Of a stretch of 64,000 bases of DNA, positions 36,574 through 45,939 are shown piece by piece (position 1 is the stretch's first letter; the number at the start of each line of letters is the position of its first letter). This DNA is from Cognatitamlana onchidii (GTDB lineage: Bacteria > Bacteroidota > Bacteroidia > Flavobacteriales > Flavobacteriaceae), in NCBI RefSeq assembly GCF_004804355.1, contig NZ_SRWZ01000005.1:217220-281219 (forward strand), written 5' to 3'. The position numbers and the translations under genes were made by a program. The notes under the pieces were generated by a model, which worked only from the letters and a program-made list of their open reading frames with translations, ran no database searches and was not told the DNA's origin.

Positions 36574-37886
36574 GCTCCTATGCCATTAAGTTCATCTTTG
36601 TTACCTTCCAATTGAATACGTTTTACTTTGCCAACAACCAATAAAAATGACAAAAACCCTATAACGGTAAGTATTCCTATAAAGAATAATGCAGGGCTAA
36701 AATCACCTTCTTGTACCAAAACACCGATCACAAATGGTACGACTACCGCTGACAATCCGCCAATAAGATTGAATACACCACCAACAAGTCCAATGATACG
36801 TTTAGGAGCAATTAAAGACACAAACACCCAAGTAATAGATGCTAGCCCATTGCCAAAAAAAGCGATGGTTAAAAACAAAATAATTAAAAATGTGCTTTCC
36901 GTAAAATTTGCACCTATAATTAAAGTAGACAATAATAGTCCTATTAAAACGGGTGCTTTTCTTGCAAACTCTGGTGTTTTTCCATTTTTGATTAAAAAAT
37001 CTGAAGAAAAGCCAGCCAACAAAACTCCACAGAATGCTGCCAAAAAGGGGATTGAAGCCAAAAAACCAGACTTTATGAAATCGAATCCCCTATACTCTAC
37101 AAGGTAAGTAGGAAACCAAGTTAAAAAGAAAATGGACATGGATCCCATACAAAACTGCCCTAAATATATACCCCACAATTTTCTATACTTGAAAGCCTCA
37201 AAAAAGTCGCCCCAACTGAATCTCTCTTTATCGTAATGAGTCTTAGCCTCTTTTGAAAAACCACCGCCTTGCTTAATCAATTTTAATTCGGCATCACTAA
37301 CAGTTTTGTGTTGGTCTGGGTCTCGATAAAAAACATACCAAACAATAGCCCATATAATTCCTATCACACCTGAAATGATAAGTAATCCTCTCCAACCTAC
37401 TTTGTCTTGAATTAGCGTTAAAGCTGGAAATAAAAAAGCCAAACCGATAAACTGACCAGAAGTATAAATGGCTATAGCAGAAGCACGTTCGGTTTCAGGA
37501 AACCATTTGGTAACAATAGCATTATTAGCTGGATAAGAAGGCGCTTCAAAAACCCCAATACTAGCTCTTAACCCCAATAAAACCTTGAACGAGTTTACAA
37601 AGCCCTGAAACAGAGTGGCCACCGACCACAGAAACAACATCAATGCATACAAAAACCGTAAACGGACTTTATCCACAATTATGCCCCCAGGAATTTGCAA
37701 AACTGCATATGCAATACCGAATACTGAAAAAATTGAGCCCATTTGCACGGTGCTTAGTTCAAGCGATTGGCTTATGGCTGATGCTGCAACTGAAATATTT
37801 GTTCGGTCAAGGTAATTTATTACTACCGTACCAAAAATTAGAACTAGTATGTTATAGCGCTTTTTTGTACTATTGATTTCTCTCAT
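36570..37886 (-). CDS. MFS transporter, anion:cation symporter family (DgoT-like)
   Basis: About 438 residues with 12 predicted membrane segments, belonging to the ACS family that includes the D-galactonate transporter DgoT and hexuronate transporters. Typical pieces are VINYLDRTNISVAA in TM1, VLQIPGGIIVDKV after TM2, and YPANNAIVTKWFPETERASA between TM4 and TM5. The frame extends to a TTG at 37910, but the ATG at 37886 gives the normal N-terminus. Its stop overlaps the DgoD-like gene by 4 bp, so it probably brings galactonate or a related aldonate into the cytoplasm for that enzyme. Confidence 0.92.
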   Translation of the reverse strand: MREINSTKKRYNILVLIFGTVVINYLDRTNISVAASAISQSLELSTVQMGSIFSVFGIAYAVLQIPGGIIVDKVRLRFLYALMLFLWSVATLFQGFVNSFKVLLGLRASIGVFEAPSYPANNAIVTKWFPETERASAIAIYTSGQFIGLAFLFPALTLIQDKVGWRGLLIISGVIGIIWAIVWYVFYRDPDQHKTVSDAELKLIKQGGGFSKEAKTHYDKERFSWGDFFEAFKYRKLWGIYLGQFCMGSMSIFFLTWFPTYLVEYRGFDFIKSGFLASIPFLAAFCGVLLAGFSSDFLIKNGKTPEFARKAPVLIGLLLSTLIIGANFTESTFLIILFLTIAFFGNGLASITWVFVSLIAPKRIIGLVGGVFNLIGGLSAVVVPFVIGVLVQEGDFSPALFFIGILTVIGFLSFLLVVGKVKRIQLEGNKDELNGIGA

Positions 37887-37915
37887 ACTTTTTAATAGAA
37901 ACTTTATCAAACACC

Positions 37916-37947
37916 AAAAGGCCAGGATGTAGATAACCCTGGCCTTT
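37916..37947 (-). terminator. Hairpin between SusD and the downstream MFS gene
   Basis: A 10-bp stem AAAGGCCAGG / CCTGGCCTTT lies 32 bp after the susD stop. On the minus strand only four T follow, so it may act as a partial terminator or mRNA-stabilising hairpin that gives SusC/SusD higher expression than the enzyme genes behind them. Confidence 0.7.
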
Positions 37948-37978
37948 ACTAAACTAAAATACTAAAAACAAAATATTA

Positions 37979-39718
37979 TTATTCATAGAAGGCATTCTGT
38001 AATAATGCTGGCGCCTTTTCAATTTCAGATTGCGGAATGGGTAAATAGTATTGCTTATCATACCATGGACGTGTTACAACAGTCCATTCCCTAGATGTTA
38101 AGCTACCATCTCTTTCCTTTGTCCATAATAAACCTCTAACATCAAACCCTAATCTTTCTGGGTTCATCCAACGTCTTTCATCAAAGAAATTGTGGCCTTC
38201 AAAACATAGCTCTAATCTACGCTCATGTTTAATGGCTTCTTTTAATTCTTCGCCACTGGCCGTAACGGCAGGTTTTAAAGCTCTAGCTGTTATTTTATTT
38301 AAATATGTTCTTGCTTCAGCATCATTCCCTAATTCGGCCTGTGCCTCGGCATAATTTAAATACATCTCGGCCAAACGGTATAATATATATGGCCGACCAG
38401 GTACAGCATCGGTAACTAATGGTGTAGCCTCGTCTTGAAATTTTCTAATATTGTAACCTGTTTTAGACCAATGCAGTGGGTTTCCTTCAGACCCAGCCAA
38501 AGTCCCCCTCCTAGAGTCTAAACCATGAGGTATAGTAGGGTGATTACGCGACACAGCATAATCTACAGGACGTCCTCTAAACTCTGCTCCTTGATATAAT
38601 AAGTTTGCATAGAAGCGCATTTCTCTGTTATCGCTAGGATTATCTGGATCATAGGTAGATGAATCTCCAATGGTAGCTGAGCCATCTGCCATATCAAATT
38701 CCAAGGCAAAATTATGTGTAGGAGAAGATAAACCCCACCCTCCATATCCAGGCGGTGTTTGAGTCTGTCCTGGCAATGAATTCACATCTGTTCCAAAATC
38801 ATATAAGGTCCCAAAAGGTCTTGCAAATATTATATCCTCATTTACAGATAAAAATAAATTTTGGTAATCTGTTGCATTATTAACAGAGATAAGGTCTTTA
38901 GAACCATAAAAATCTATCACCTCTTTAGCCGCATCAGCTGCATCTTGCCATTTCGATGCTTTACTATAAGAATATAGTTCAGTGTTTTGCGTCTGCGGCA
39001 TTAAACCTGGATCATGTAAATCGCTCGCAGCATATAAAAGCACTCTAGACTTAACTGCTAGTGCTGCAATTTTGGTTGCTCTTCCGAATTCTGATGCTGG
39101 CCTTGTTTCTGGTAAATCTGCTACAGCCAAATCTAACTCGCTAACGATAAAGTCTACAGCATCCTCATAAGGCGTTCTTGGAATATTGAAATCATCTTCT
39201 AAGCCTAAAGCTTTTTCTAAAACTGGCACACCTCCGTATAGCCTTGTTAATTTAAAATATAGATTTGCTCTTAAAAACCGCATTTCAGCCTTTAATACAG
39301 CTACAGCATCTGGATCTTTCTCATTAGCTTCGCTATCGTCTATCAAACTAAAAAACTGGTCAATTTCTCGAATATATAAATAAAAATCTTCCCACTTACC
39401 ATCAAAATCACCTACATTTAAAGGTGTCCAGCCGTTCCCTCTTAAGTTTAAACGATCTAAATCACTAAAGTTAAACTTAGCTTCGTAAGAACCGTTTTCG
39501 ATGTTGTAGCGTCTACCCCACCAAATTGATTTGTTTATTGCCCACGTTTCTGTACTGCCATAAACGGGATACACCAATCTTTCCACCTGATTTGCATCAC
39601 TGTATACTAAATCTTCAGAAAATGCATTTAACACTTCTGTATTTAACTCATCTTCACAGCTATATACGGAAAATAACCCCAGAGCTGCAAGAATACAAAT
39701 TATTCTAAATTTTTTCAT
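37979..39718 (-). CDS. susD: SusD/RagB family glycan-binding lipoprotein
   Basis: 579-residue outer-membrane lipoprotein (lipobox VYSC, Cys21). SusD features include LKAEMRFLRANLYFKLTRLYGGVPV (TPR helix and GGVP turn, read in parts), YILYRLAEMYLNYAEAQAELG, and the C-terminal ERRLELCFEGHNFFDERRW with the closing IPQSEI. It pairs with SusC to bind and deliver oligosaccharides. It lies 13 bp downstream of susC on the same strand. Within this locus the ligand is expected to be carrageenan oligosaccharides. Confidence 0.96.
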   Translation of the reverse strand: MKKFRIICILAALGLFSVYSCEDELNTEVLNAFSEDLVYSDANQVERLVYPVYGSTETWAINKSIWWGRRYNIENGSYEAKFNFSDLDRLNLRGNGWTPLNVGDFDGKWEDFYLYIREIDQFFSLIDDSEANEKDPDAVAVLKAEMRFLRANLYFKLTRLYGGVPVLEKALGLEDDFNIPRTPYEDAVDFIVSELDLAVADLPETRPASEFGRATKIAALAVKSRVLLYAASDLHDPGLMPQTQNTELYSYSKASKWQDAADAAKEVIDFYGSKDLISVNNATDYQNLFLSVNEDIIFARPFGTLYDFGTDVNSLPGQTQTPPGYGGWGLSSPTHNFALEFDMADGSATIGDSSTYDPDNPSDNREMRFYANLLYQGAEFRGRPVDYAVSRNHPTIPHGLDSRRGTLAGSEGNPLHWSKTGYNIRKFQDEATPLVTDAVPGRPYILYRLAEMYLNYAEAQAELGNDAEARTYLNKITARALKPAVTASGEELKEAIKHERRLELCFEGHNFFDERRWMNPERLGFDVRGLLWTKERDGSLTSREWTVVTRPWYDKQYYLPIPQSEIEKAPALLQNAFYE

Positions 39719-39730
39719 AATCTATTTTTT

Positions 39731-42700
39731 TTAAAAGGTCATATTTAATCCAAACGTAAACATCGTTAATGACGGATATGTTGCATTTCTGAAATTGTTG
39801 TAGCCAGTAGCTTCAGGGTCTAAACCAAGATCATAAACATCTGAAAATAGGGTCAATAAATTCAAACCTCTAGCAAATATCTTCATATCCGCAAAACGGG
39901 TTATGTCTCGAGGAATAGTGTACCCTAATTCAACCTCTTTTAGTCTTAAGAACGAAGCATCGTGTAACCAAGTATCTGCACCTTGGAAATTATCTGGATT
40001 AGAATTTTGATTACCGCTAAAGGTATCATTCAAACCAAAAGCTCTAGGATACCTTGAATTGCGGTTATCCGGAGTCCAACGTTGGTCAAAAACATAAGAT
40101 GGTTTGGATCCTTGTTGATCAAAAAACACTAGAACCTGTGCTTCTGCCTGACCAACCCATAAGAAACTGAAATTCCATTCTTTATAGTTTAATCCTCCAC
40201 TAAATCCGTATTGAATTTCAGGTATATTGGATGTGCTGGTTCTTACGCGATCTCCAGCACCTATAACGCCATTGTCATCTGTATCTAAATAGTGTATCTC
40301 CCCTTCAACCGTATTTTCTAATTTAACATCGGTCGCATCAACCGTTGCTTGATCTGGGAAAACACCAGCAGTAGGATAGACAACATAAGATCTAACTGGT
40401 TTTCCGACCCTAGACATACTAGGAGTTACATTTGCAGGTTCAGGAAGCCCTACTACTTCGCTTTTGGCTTGTGTAAAGTTAAACCCTAAATTATATCTAA
40501 AATTGTTATTTATCTGCTCTGCCCAACCTAAGGAAAGTTCAAAACCGTAGCTATCTACAACACCCACATTTTCATCAGGGAATATAATACCAGTAAAAGC
40601 CGCAACCTCATTTCCTCTGTCTTCCAAAATATCTTCTCTTCTCTGACTAAAGTAATTGATATCTCCTGTGAACTTGCTATCAAATAAAGAAAAACTAAGC
40701 CCTATGTTTTTCATAAAAGCTTTTTCCCATGTTATATTAGGGTTTGGGGTTACAGAACTACTATATCCCGCGAAATATGCTCCAACTTCACCAAAGTGAT
40801 AATAGTTGGGGCGCACATTTTGTCCTGGTACGGTTGGGTCGCTATTATAATTATAGCGTGTTAAAAATTGAAATGGTGGAATTCGATCATTACCCATTTT
40901 CGAGTAACTACCTCTTAAATTTAGGGAACTTAACCAACTTACATCTTCCAAAAAGGATTCTTTTCCAATGGCCCAAGTACCGCCAATGCTGTAGAAATTA
41001 TCAAATTGTTTCCCCGGCGGAAAATTACTACTTCCGTCACGCCTTAATGTAAGTTCTAAAATATACTTTTTGTTATAGTCGTAAACTACATTTCCAAAGT
41101 AACTTATCAAAGCATTTTCCGCAGCACCTCCTGCGGTTACAATATCCTCTCCATCCGCTGCAAATAAGTATGGTCTTGAAGGTGAAGGAAGACTATTTCT
41201 TTGTACTTCAAAAAATTCGCTTTCACCAGTTGTAAGCTCATATCCTATTAAACCATTTATAGAGTGATTTCCAAAAGTACGATTATATCGAAACGTCGCA
41301 TTGAATAATTCTTGATTAAATTTATTGAAGTTTTCATTTAGAATCCTATCTTTCCCTCTTTGAGAAAAACCAATGTTCTCATCATATTCTCCAGTAGTTT
41401 CGTTAAACCTATACCAAGTCCATGGAGTGTAGAAGTTTTTAATATTACCAGAGCCTCTTCTTAAACCAACAAAACCATTAAAGCTTAAGCCCTCTGTAAT
41501 AGCATCCAGTTTCCAGTCAAGCGCAAGACGCCCTCTCAAATTAGTATAATTATTCTCTACAAAACCAGACTGATTACTGGACATAATAACAGGATTGGCT
41601 CCATTTTCCCCACCAAATGCAGGCAAACCGTTAGGATAAACACCTATCTCATTAGGAAAGTTAGTATAAATATGCTTATAAATGAAGCCAGCATCTACTC
41701 CAGGCTGATTTTGCTGAGAAAATCGTCCAGATAAATCTACACTCACCTTGATATCATTATTAAGTTTAACATCAATATTCGATCTTACCTGAGTTTGATT
41801 AAAATTTAAATCCCCAGAATCAAATACACCTTCCCTACTCATAAAGTCACCACTAACAAAATATCCAACATTTTCCGTAGCTCCAGAAATTGACAAAGAA
41901 TTTCTGGTTTCCGGTACTGTATTAGCAAAGGTTAAATCTGCCCAGTCTGTATTAGGATAATTGAGCGGATCTTCCCCGCTTCTATATTTTTCAATATCTT
42001 CTTCTGTAAATGGAAGAGGTGCAGATATTCTCTCTGCAATTTCGTTTTCATAAGTAGCCCATTCTGCCGAAGTCATTAAATCCGGTGTTACTGAAAATGA
42101 GGACAAACTATAGGAAGTCGATAATTGAAGTTTAGGTCTGCCAGACTTACCCCTTTTCGTAGTAACAATAATAACCCCGTTAGCTGCTCGTGTACCATAA
42201 ATAGCAGCTGCTCCATCTTTTAGTATACTTAATGATTCAATATCTTGAGGGGCCAATTGATTAAACACCGCAGTACCGGATTGTATTCCGTCTATCAATA
42301 TTAAAGGATTGTTATTATTTAATGTAGATTGACCGCGAATAAGAATATCAACGTTGTTACTACCAGGATAACCACCGCGGTCATTGATAATAACACCTGA
42401 AGCTCTACCAGCTAAAGATTTAGCCACCTCTGTATTTGAGGTGTTTTCTATTTCCTTAGCACTTACTGTACTTACCGAACCTGTTAATTCCCCCCTTTTT
42501 CTTGTTGAGTACCCAACAACTACGACCTCATCAAGTCCAGCAACATCTTGTTCCAACAAGACATTAATTGTTTTTTGAGCACCAACAGGTATTTCCTGAG
42601 TCTTGTAACCCACATATGAGAATACCAATACAGGATTAGACCCACTAACAGAAATAGCGTAGTTTCCATCAAAATCTGTTTGCGTTCCTGTTGTAGTTCC

Positions 42701-42907
42701 TTTTACAACAATATTAACCCCTGGCAAGGGCCCATCGACATCTGAGACCACCCCAGATATTTCAATGGCTTGAATTTCATCTGGAACTTCTATTTTTTCA
42801 CTTTCTACATGATTTTCAGCATCTAATGTTAATTCGTTTGGACTGAAACCAAAGGCACTAATTGCCAATAAATAGAAAACACCTAAAACAAATTTTAGTT
42901 TTTTCAT
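39731..42907 (-). CDS. susC: SusC/RagA family TonB-dependent transporter
   Basis: 1058-residue outer-membrane transporter. Signal peptide to about residue 20, a carboxypeptidase-D-like N-terminal domain (ISGVVSDVDGPLPGVNIVVKG), a TonB-box/plug region (LDEVVVVGYSTRKRGELTGS, then VDILIRGQSTLNNNNPLILIDG and AAAIYGTRAANGVIIVTTKRG), followed by the 22-strand barrel ending in YPSLTMFTFGLNMTF. With SusD it imports oligosaccharides by TonB-driven transport. It starts 183 bp from the end of the araC-type regulator gene on the same strand, consistent with local control. Confidence 0.97.
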   Translation of the reverse strand: MKKLKFVLGVFYLLAISAFGFSPNELTLDAENHVESEKIEVPDEIQAIEISGVVSDVDGPLPGVNIVVKGTTTGTQTDFDGNYAISVSGSNPVLVFSYVGYKTQEIPVGAQKTINVLLEQDVAGLDEVVVVGYSTRKRGELTGSVSTVSAKEIENTSNTEVAKSLAGRASGVIINDRGGYPGSNNVDILIRGQSTLNNNNPLILIDGIQSGTAVFNQLAPQDIESLSILKDGAAAIYGTRAANGVIIVTTKRGKSGRPKLQLSTSYSLSSFSVTPDLMTSAEWATYENEIAERISAPLPFTEEDIEKYRSGEDPLNYPNTDWADLTFANTVPETRNSLSISGATENVGYFVSGDFMSREGVFDSGDLNFNQTQVRSNIDVKLNNDIKVSVDLSGRFSQQNQPGVDAGFIYKHIYTNFPNEIGVYPNGLPAFGGENGANPVIMSSNQSGFVENNYTNLRGRLALDWKLDAITEGLSFNGFVGLRRGSGNIKNFYTPWTWYRFNETTGEYDENIGFSQRGKDRILNENFNKFNQELFNATFRYNRTFGNHSINGLIGYELTTGESEFFEVQRNSLPSPSRPYLFAADGEDIVTAGGAAENALISYFGNVVYDYNKKYILELTLRRDGSSNFPPGKQFDNFYSIGGTWAIGKESFLEDVSWLSSLNLRGSYSKMGNDRIPPFQFLTRYNYNSDPTVPGQNVRPNYYHFGEVGAYFAGYSSSVTPNPNITWEKAFMKNIGLSFSLFDSKFTGDINYFSQRREDILEDRGNEVAAFTGIIFPDENVGVVDSYGFELSLGWAEQINNNFRYNLGFNFTQAKSEVVGLPEPANVTPSMSRVGKPVRSYVVYPTAGVFPDQATVDATDVKLENTVEGEIHYLDTDDNGVIGAGDRVRTSTSNIPEIQYGFSGGLNYKEWNFSFLWVGQAEAQVLVFFDQQGSKPSYVFDQRWTPDNRNSRYPRAFGLNDTFSGNQNSNPDNFQGADTWLHDASFLRLKEVELGYTIPRDITRFADMKIFARGLNLLTLFSDVYDLGLDPEATGYNNFRNATYPSLTMFTFGLNMTF

Positions 42908-43089
42908 AAGATAATTTAGATTAGTTAAAATGTATTAATTTCAAAATTCATCAACTATCTGTTCTCGCCCATAGCAATAATGAAAACTACAGATTGATGT
43001 TAGTGAATTCTAAGTCAAAATAAACACTTAATCTATGTTTTGAATGGCAGGAAATTACCCTTATACTAACATATTTTAACCACTTAATC

Positions 43090-43947
43090 TTAAACGGCTT
43101 GTCGGTATTGGTTAGGAGTTCTTCCCATGATTTTCTTGAACTGTTTGTTAAAATTAGTAATGGAATTATACCCAACTAAAAAACAAATATCATTAATAGG
43201 GAAGTCTTCTTGAATTAGAATCCTTGAAGCATTTCTAATTCTTATTTCATTCAAAAATTCGCTAAAAGACTTATTGGTTTTTTTCTTAAAAAACCTACAA
43301 AAGGAATTTGGTGTCATACAGGCAATATCAGATATGTTCTCGAGTGATATATCCTTTGCGTAATTATCGGAAATGTGCCTAATCACACGGTCAATTCTTT
43401 TAGCTCCTTTTGGTGTATATTGTCTCATATCTGATGAAGACAAAAGTTGTTTGTCATTTACCATGGATAACTTATGCAAAATATCCAATAAACTAATATA
43501 TTGCTGGGTATTGTTTAATGTGGGGAAAGAAAGAAGCTCATCCTTTAAGGCTATAGAAACACTTTTCCCAAAGCTCATACCATACTTAGAATCTGATAAC
43601 ATCCTTTTTATGGCTGCAAATTGAGGTGCCTCAAATGTATTATCCCCAATAAAATCTTGGTAGAACTTAACTACTACTGTCTTAATTGTTTTTTTACTAT
43701 CTGCACTGTAATATGAGACATCATTTCTCCATAAATGGGGTAAATTTGAACCAACTAAGACTAAGTCACCAGGTTCAAAATGAGATACATTATCACCCAC
43801 GAAGCGTATACCGCTGCTTCTTGAAATGTATAACAACTCATATTCTGGGTGGTAGTGCCATGCTGTGTCGAGACATGGTTCTTCTTTTAAAAAGGCATTT
43901 AGTCTAGAACTTGTAAAACCGTCGGTATTCTTTAAAACCAATTTCAT
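43090..43947 (-). CDS. AraC family transcriptional regulator
   Basis: About 285 residues from the ATG at 43947 (the frame runs to a TTG at 43953). The N-terminal cupin-like sensor domain is about 1-150 (WHYHPEYELLYI, FEPGDLVLVGSNLPHLW). The C-terminal AraC DNA-binding domain has two helix-turn-helix units (ISDIACMTPNSFCRFFKKKT and INDICFLVGYNSITNFNKQF) and the closing GRTPNQYR. It is just upstream of susC on the same strand, the usual position for a carrageenan-locus regulator, and is the likely activator of the cluster. A degraded paralogue lies at 52082-52560 near the other end of the locus. Confidence 0.93.
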   Translation of the reverse strand: MKLVLKNTDGFTSSRLNAFLKEEPCLDTAWHYHPEYELLYISRSSGIRFVGDNVSHFEPGDLVLVGSNLPHLWRNDVSYYSADSKKTIKTVVVKFYQDFIGDNTFEAPQFAAIKRMLSDSKYGMSFGKSVSIALKDELLSFPTLNNTQQYISLLDILHKLSMVNDKQLLSSSDMRQYTPKGAKRIDRVIRHISDNYAKDISLENISDIACMTPNSFCRFFKKKTNKSFSEFLNEIRIRNASRILIQEDFPINDICFLVGYNSITNFNKQFKKIMGRTPNQYRQAV

Positions 43948-43950
43948 GCT

Positions 43951-43958
43951 CAAATATA
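43951..43958 (-). promoter_or_regulatory. Possible -7 box (TATATTTG) abutting the regulator start
   Basis: Minus-strand TATATTTG lies 3 bp upstream of the ATG of the AraC gene. A TTG sits about 22 bp further upstream (43981-43983), close to the -33 position. If functional, the transcript would start at or near the ATG and be leaderless. Confidence 0.35.
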
Positions 43959-44044
43959 GCTTATTTATTCTTAAAATTCACAATTTTAACTAAGTGTAAA
44001 CTAAAAAAACGCATTTAAGAGGTTTTTTTTGATTAAGAAGAGTA

Positions 44045-45538
44045 TTAATCTAATCGAAAGGTGGCTTCAAAATTGGGCATTTCATCTGCTCTCCACTGCT
44101 CCCCTTCTTTTTCAATATGAAACCAACGCGGCTCCACATGTGTTTCGCTCCATTGACTACCCCTTTTAATAAGATCGGCCAGTATATCAGGGTTTTGGGA
44201 GCTTAAATCTCTATTTTCTTCAATGTCTTTCTCAATATCGTATAACTTCCATTTTTGTTGATAAACCTTAAGAGCCTTCCATTTATCCTGTCGGATAGCA
44301 ACATCCGAAAAACCTTTTCTATGGCGCATTATAAATAGCGGCTCTTCTCGTATCGGGTTTTCATTTTTCAAAAAAGGTTTCCAAATATCCTTCCCATCCA
44401 ATTGCTTTTCAACTGGAATTTTGGCATTTGCAAGCCCGGCAAATGTCGGGTAATAATCCAGGGAAGAAATTGGGTAATCATATGCCCTGCCAGAAGGAAC
44501 AACATTTGGCCAATGCATAAATGTGGGAACTCTAAAGCCTCCTTCGTAGGCACTTCCCTTTCCTTCCTTAAGCGGATAGTTCGAGGCTCCCGCTGCTAGT
44601 TTCCCCCCATTATCACTTGAGAAAATGATCAAAGTATTATCAAACTGGTTTGTTTCTTTAAGTTTTTCTACTATCCGTTTCACACCTCTATCCACGGCAT
44701 ACACCATAGCAGCATAAGTTCTTCGCTTAATATCGTGAATATGTGAAAACAATTTTAAATCTTCCTCTTTAGCCTCTAAAGGTGTATGTGGTGCGTTATA
44801 GGATAAATACAAAAAGAAAGGCTTGTCCTTTTTATTGGACGCTTCCGAAATAAAACGTACGGCCTCTCTGGACAAACCATCAGTTACATATTCAATCTCG
44901 TCCACTTCTTTCCCGTTATGTTCCAAGGGCCGAAGGTACTCCCAAATAAAATTTTTACCGTTTGCTTTTTCACGCAGATAAGTCGGCTTGAACTGCTCAG
45001 GAAAATAGTTGTGCCCCCCACCCAAAAACCCGTAAAAATCATCATACCCTCTTTGATTGGGGTGAAACTGTTTTTGATGTCCCAAATGCCACTTCCCAAC
45101 AATACCTGTGTAGTAACCCGATTGTTGTAATAACTTACTTATAAAAGTTTCGCTGACATCAATACCTTTGGACTCGTCTCCCTCAGTTGGTAAATTAAAT
45201 TGTGAGCCAAATTTGTGTGCATATCTACCCGTCATCAAACTAGCTCTACTTGGGCCACAAAATGGATGCGCCATATAAGCACTTGTACAAATGGTTCCAT
45301 TATTGGCCAACATATCCAAATTAGGCGTTGTGATATCTTTTGAGCCATTAAAGCCAACATCAGCATACCCTAAATCATCACATAAAATGAATAATATATT
45401 TGGTCTTGAGCCAGTATCCCAATCTTTTTCAGACGAAACCAAGGCTAAATTCTTTTTACTTTTCTCAGAGGTTTTGCACCCAAAAAACCCAACGACTCCC
45501 AAGCTTAGAATAAAAATTATTTTACGTGAAAATCTCAT
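44045..45538 (-). CDS. S1 formylglycine sulfatase lipoprotein
   Basis: 497-residue lipoprotein (lipobox FFGC, Cys21). Metal DD at 54-55 (ILCDDLGYADVGFNG), formylglycine motif CGPSR at 94-98, then MTGRYAHKFGSQFN, VGKWHLGHQ, YNAPHTPL and FSSDNGGKLAAGA. It is the closest visible relative of the decayed sulfatase at 6742-7272 (shared NTLIIF, EGG and DYPIS blocks). Possible subfamilies are S1_16 or S1_19. Predicted role: removal of ester sulfate from carrageenan fragments in the periplasm or at the surface. It lies 92 bp from the AraC gene. Confidence 0.85.
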   Translation of the reverse strand: MRFSRKIIFILSLGVVGFFGCKTSEKSKKNLALVSSEKDWDTGSRPNILFILCDDLGYADVGFNGSKDITTPNLDMLANNGTICTSAYMAHPFCGPSRASLMTGRYAHKFGSQFNLPTEGDESKGIDVSETFISKLLQQSGYYTGIVGKWHLGHQKQFHPNQRGYDDFYGFLGGGHNYFPEQFKPTYLREKANGKNFIWEYLRPLEHNGKEVDEIEYVTDGLSREAVRFISEASNKKDKPFFLYLSYNAPHTPLEAKEEDLKLFSHIHDIKRRTYAAMVYAVDRGVKRIVEKLKETNQFDNTLIIFSSDNGGKLAAGASNYPLKEGKGSAYEGGFRVPTFMHWPNVVPSGRAYDYPISSLDYYPTFAGLANAKIPVEKQLDGKDIWKPFLKNENPIREEPLFIMRHRKGFSDVAIRQDKWKALKVYQQKWKLYDIEKDIEENRDLSSQNPDILADLIKRGSQWSETHVEPRWFHIEKEGEQWRADEMPNFEATFRLD

Positions 45539-45562
45539 ACATCATGTTATTTAAAGGTGAAT

Positions 45563-45897
45563 TTAATTAAGATTCTTTATTTCCTCGTACTTACATTTAA
45601 AAAATGGAACAATTTCTTTATTAGGATTTCCAACCGACTTCAAAAAGCAAGAATAAAACATCTTGCTAGCCTCTATATTAATTCCTTTCATTTCTTCGGA
45701 AGTTGTTTCTCCAGCGTTCATTTTTTTATATGGATAACCAAATGCGTCAAGCATTCCAATCCTATTATTTCAAAAATCTTCTTGCTCAGGCCTGTTAAAT
45801 TATACTCTTTGTCTACTTCCTCTACAAAATAATTATTCTGTTTTTGGCACCACTTATCATGTCCATATATCACCAGCACAAAAACTAGAATGAACAA
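45563..45897 (-). pseudogene. Frameshifted small membrane-anchored protein
   Basis: Two frames on the minus strand appear to be one gene. The first starts at a TTG (45897) and reads a membrane helix (LFILVFVLVIYG), then QKQNNYFVEEVDKEYN and SKKIFEIIG. A 1-base shift near 45757 continues as AFGYPYKKMNAGETTSE and NIEASKMFYSCFLKSVG to the stop at 45563. No ATG is found upstream, and a TAG ends the frame just before KARTIKKG. It is unrecognised. Either a dead gene or a sequencing error. Confidence 0.5.
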
Positions 45898-45939
45898 TAC
45901 AAAAAACCCTTTTTTGATTGTTCTTGCTTTCTAAATCAA

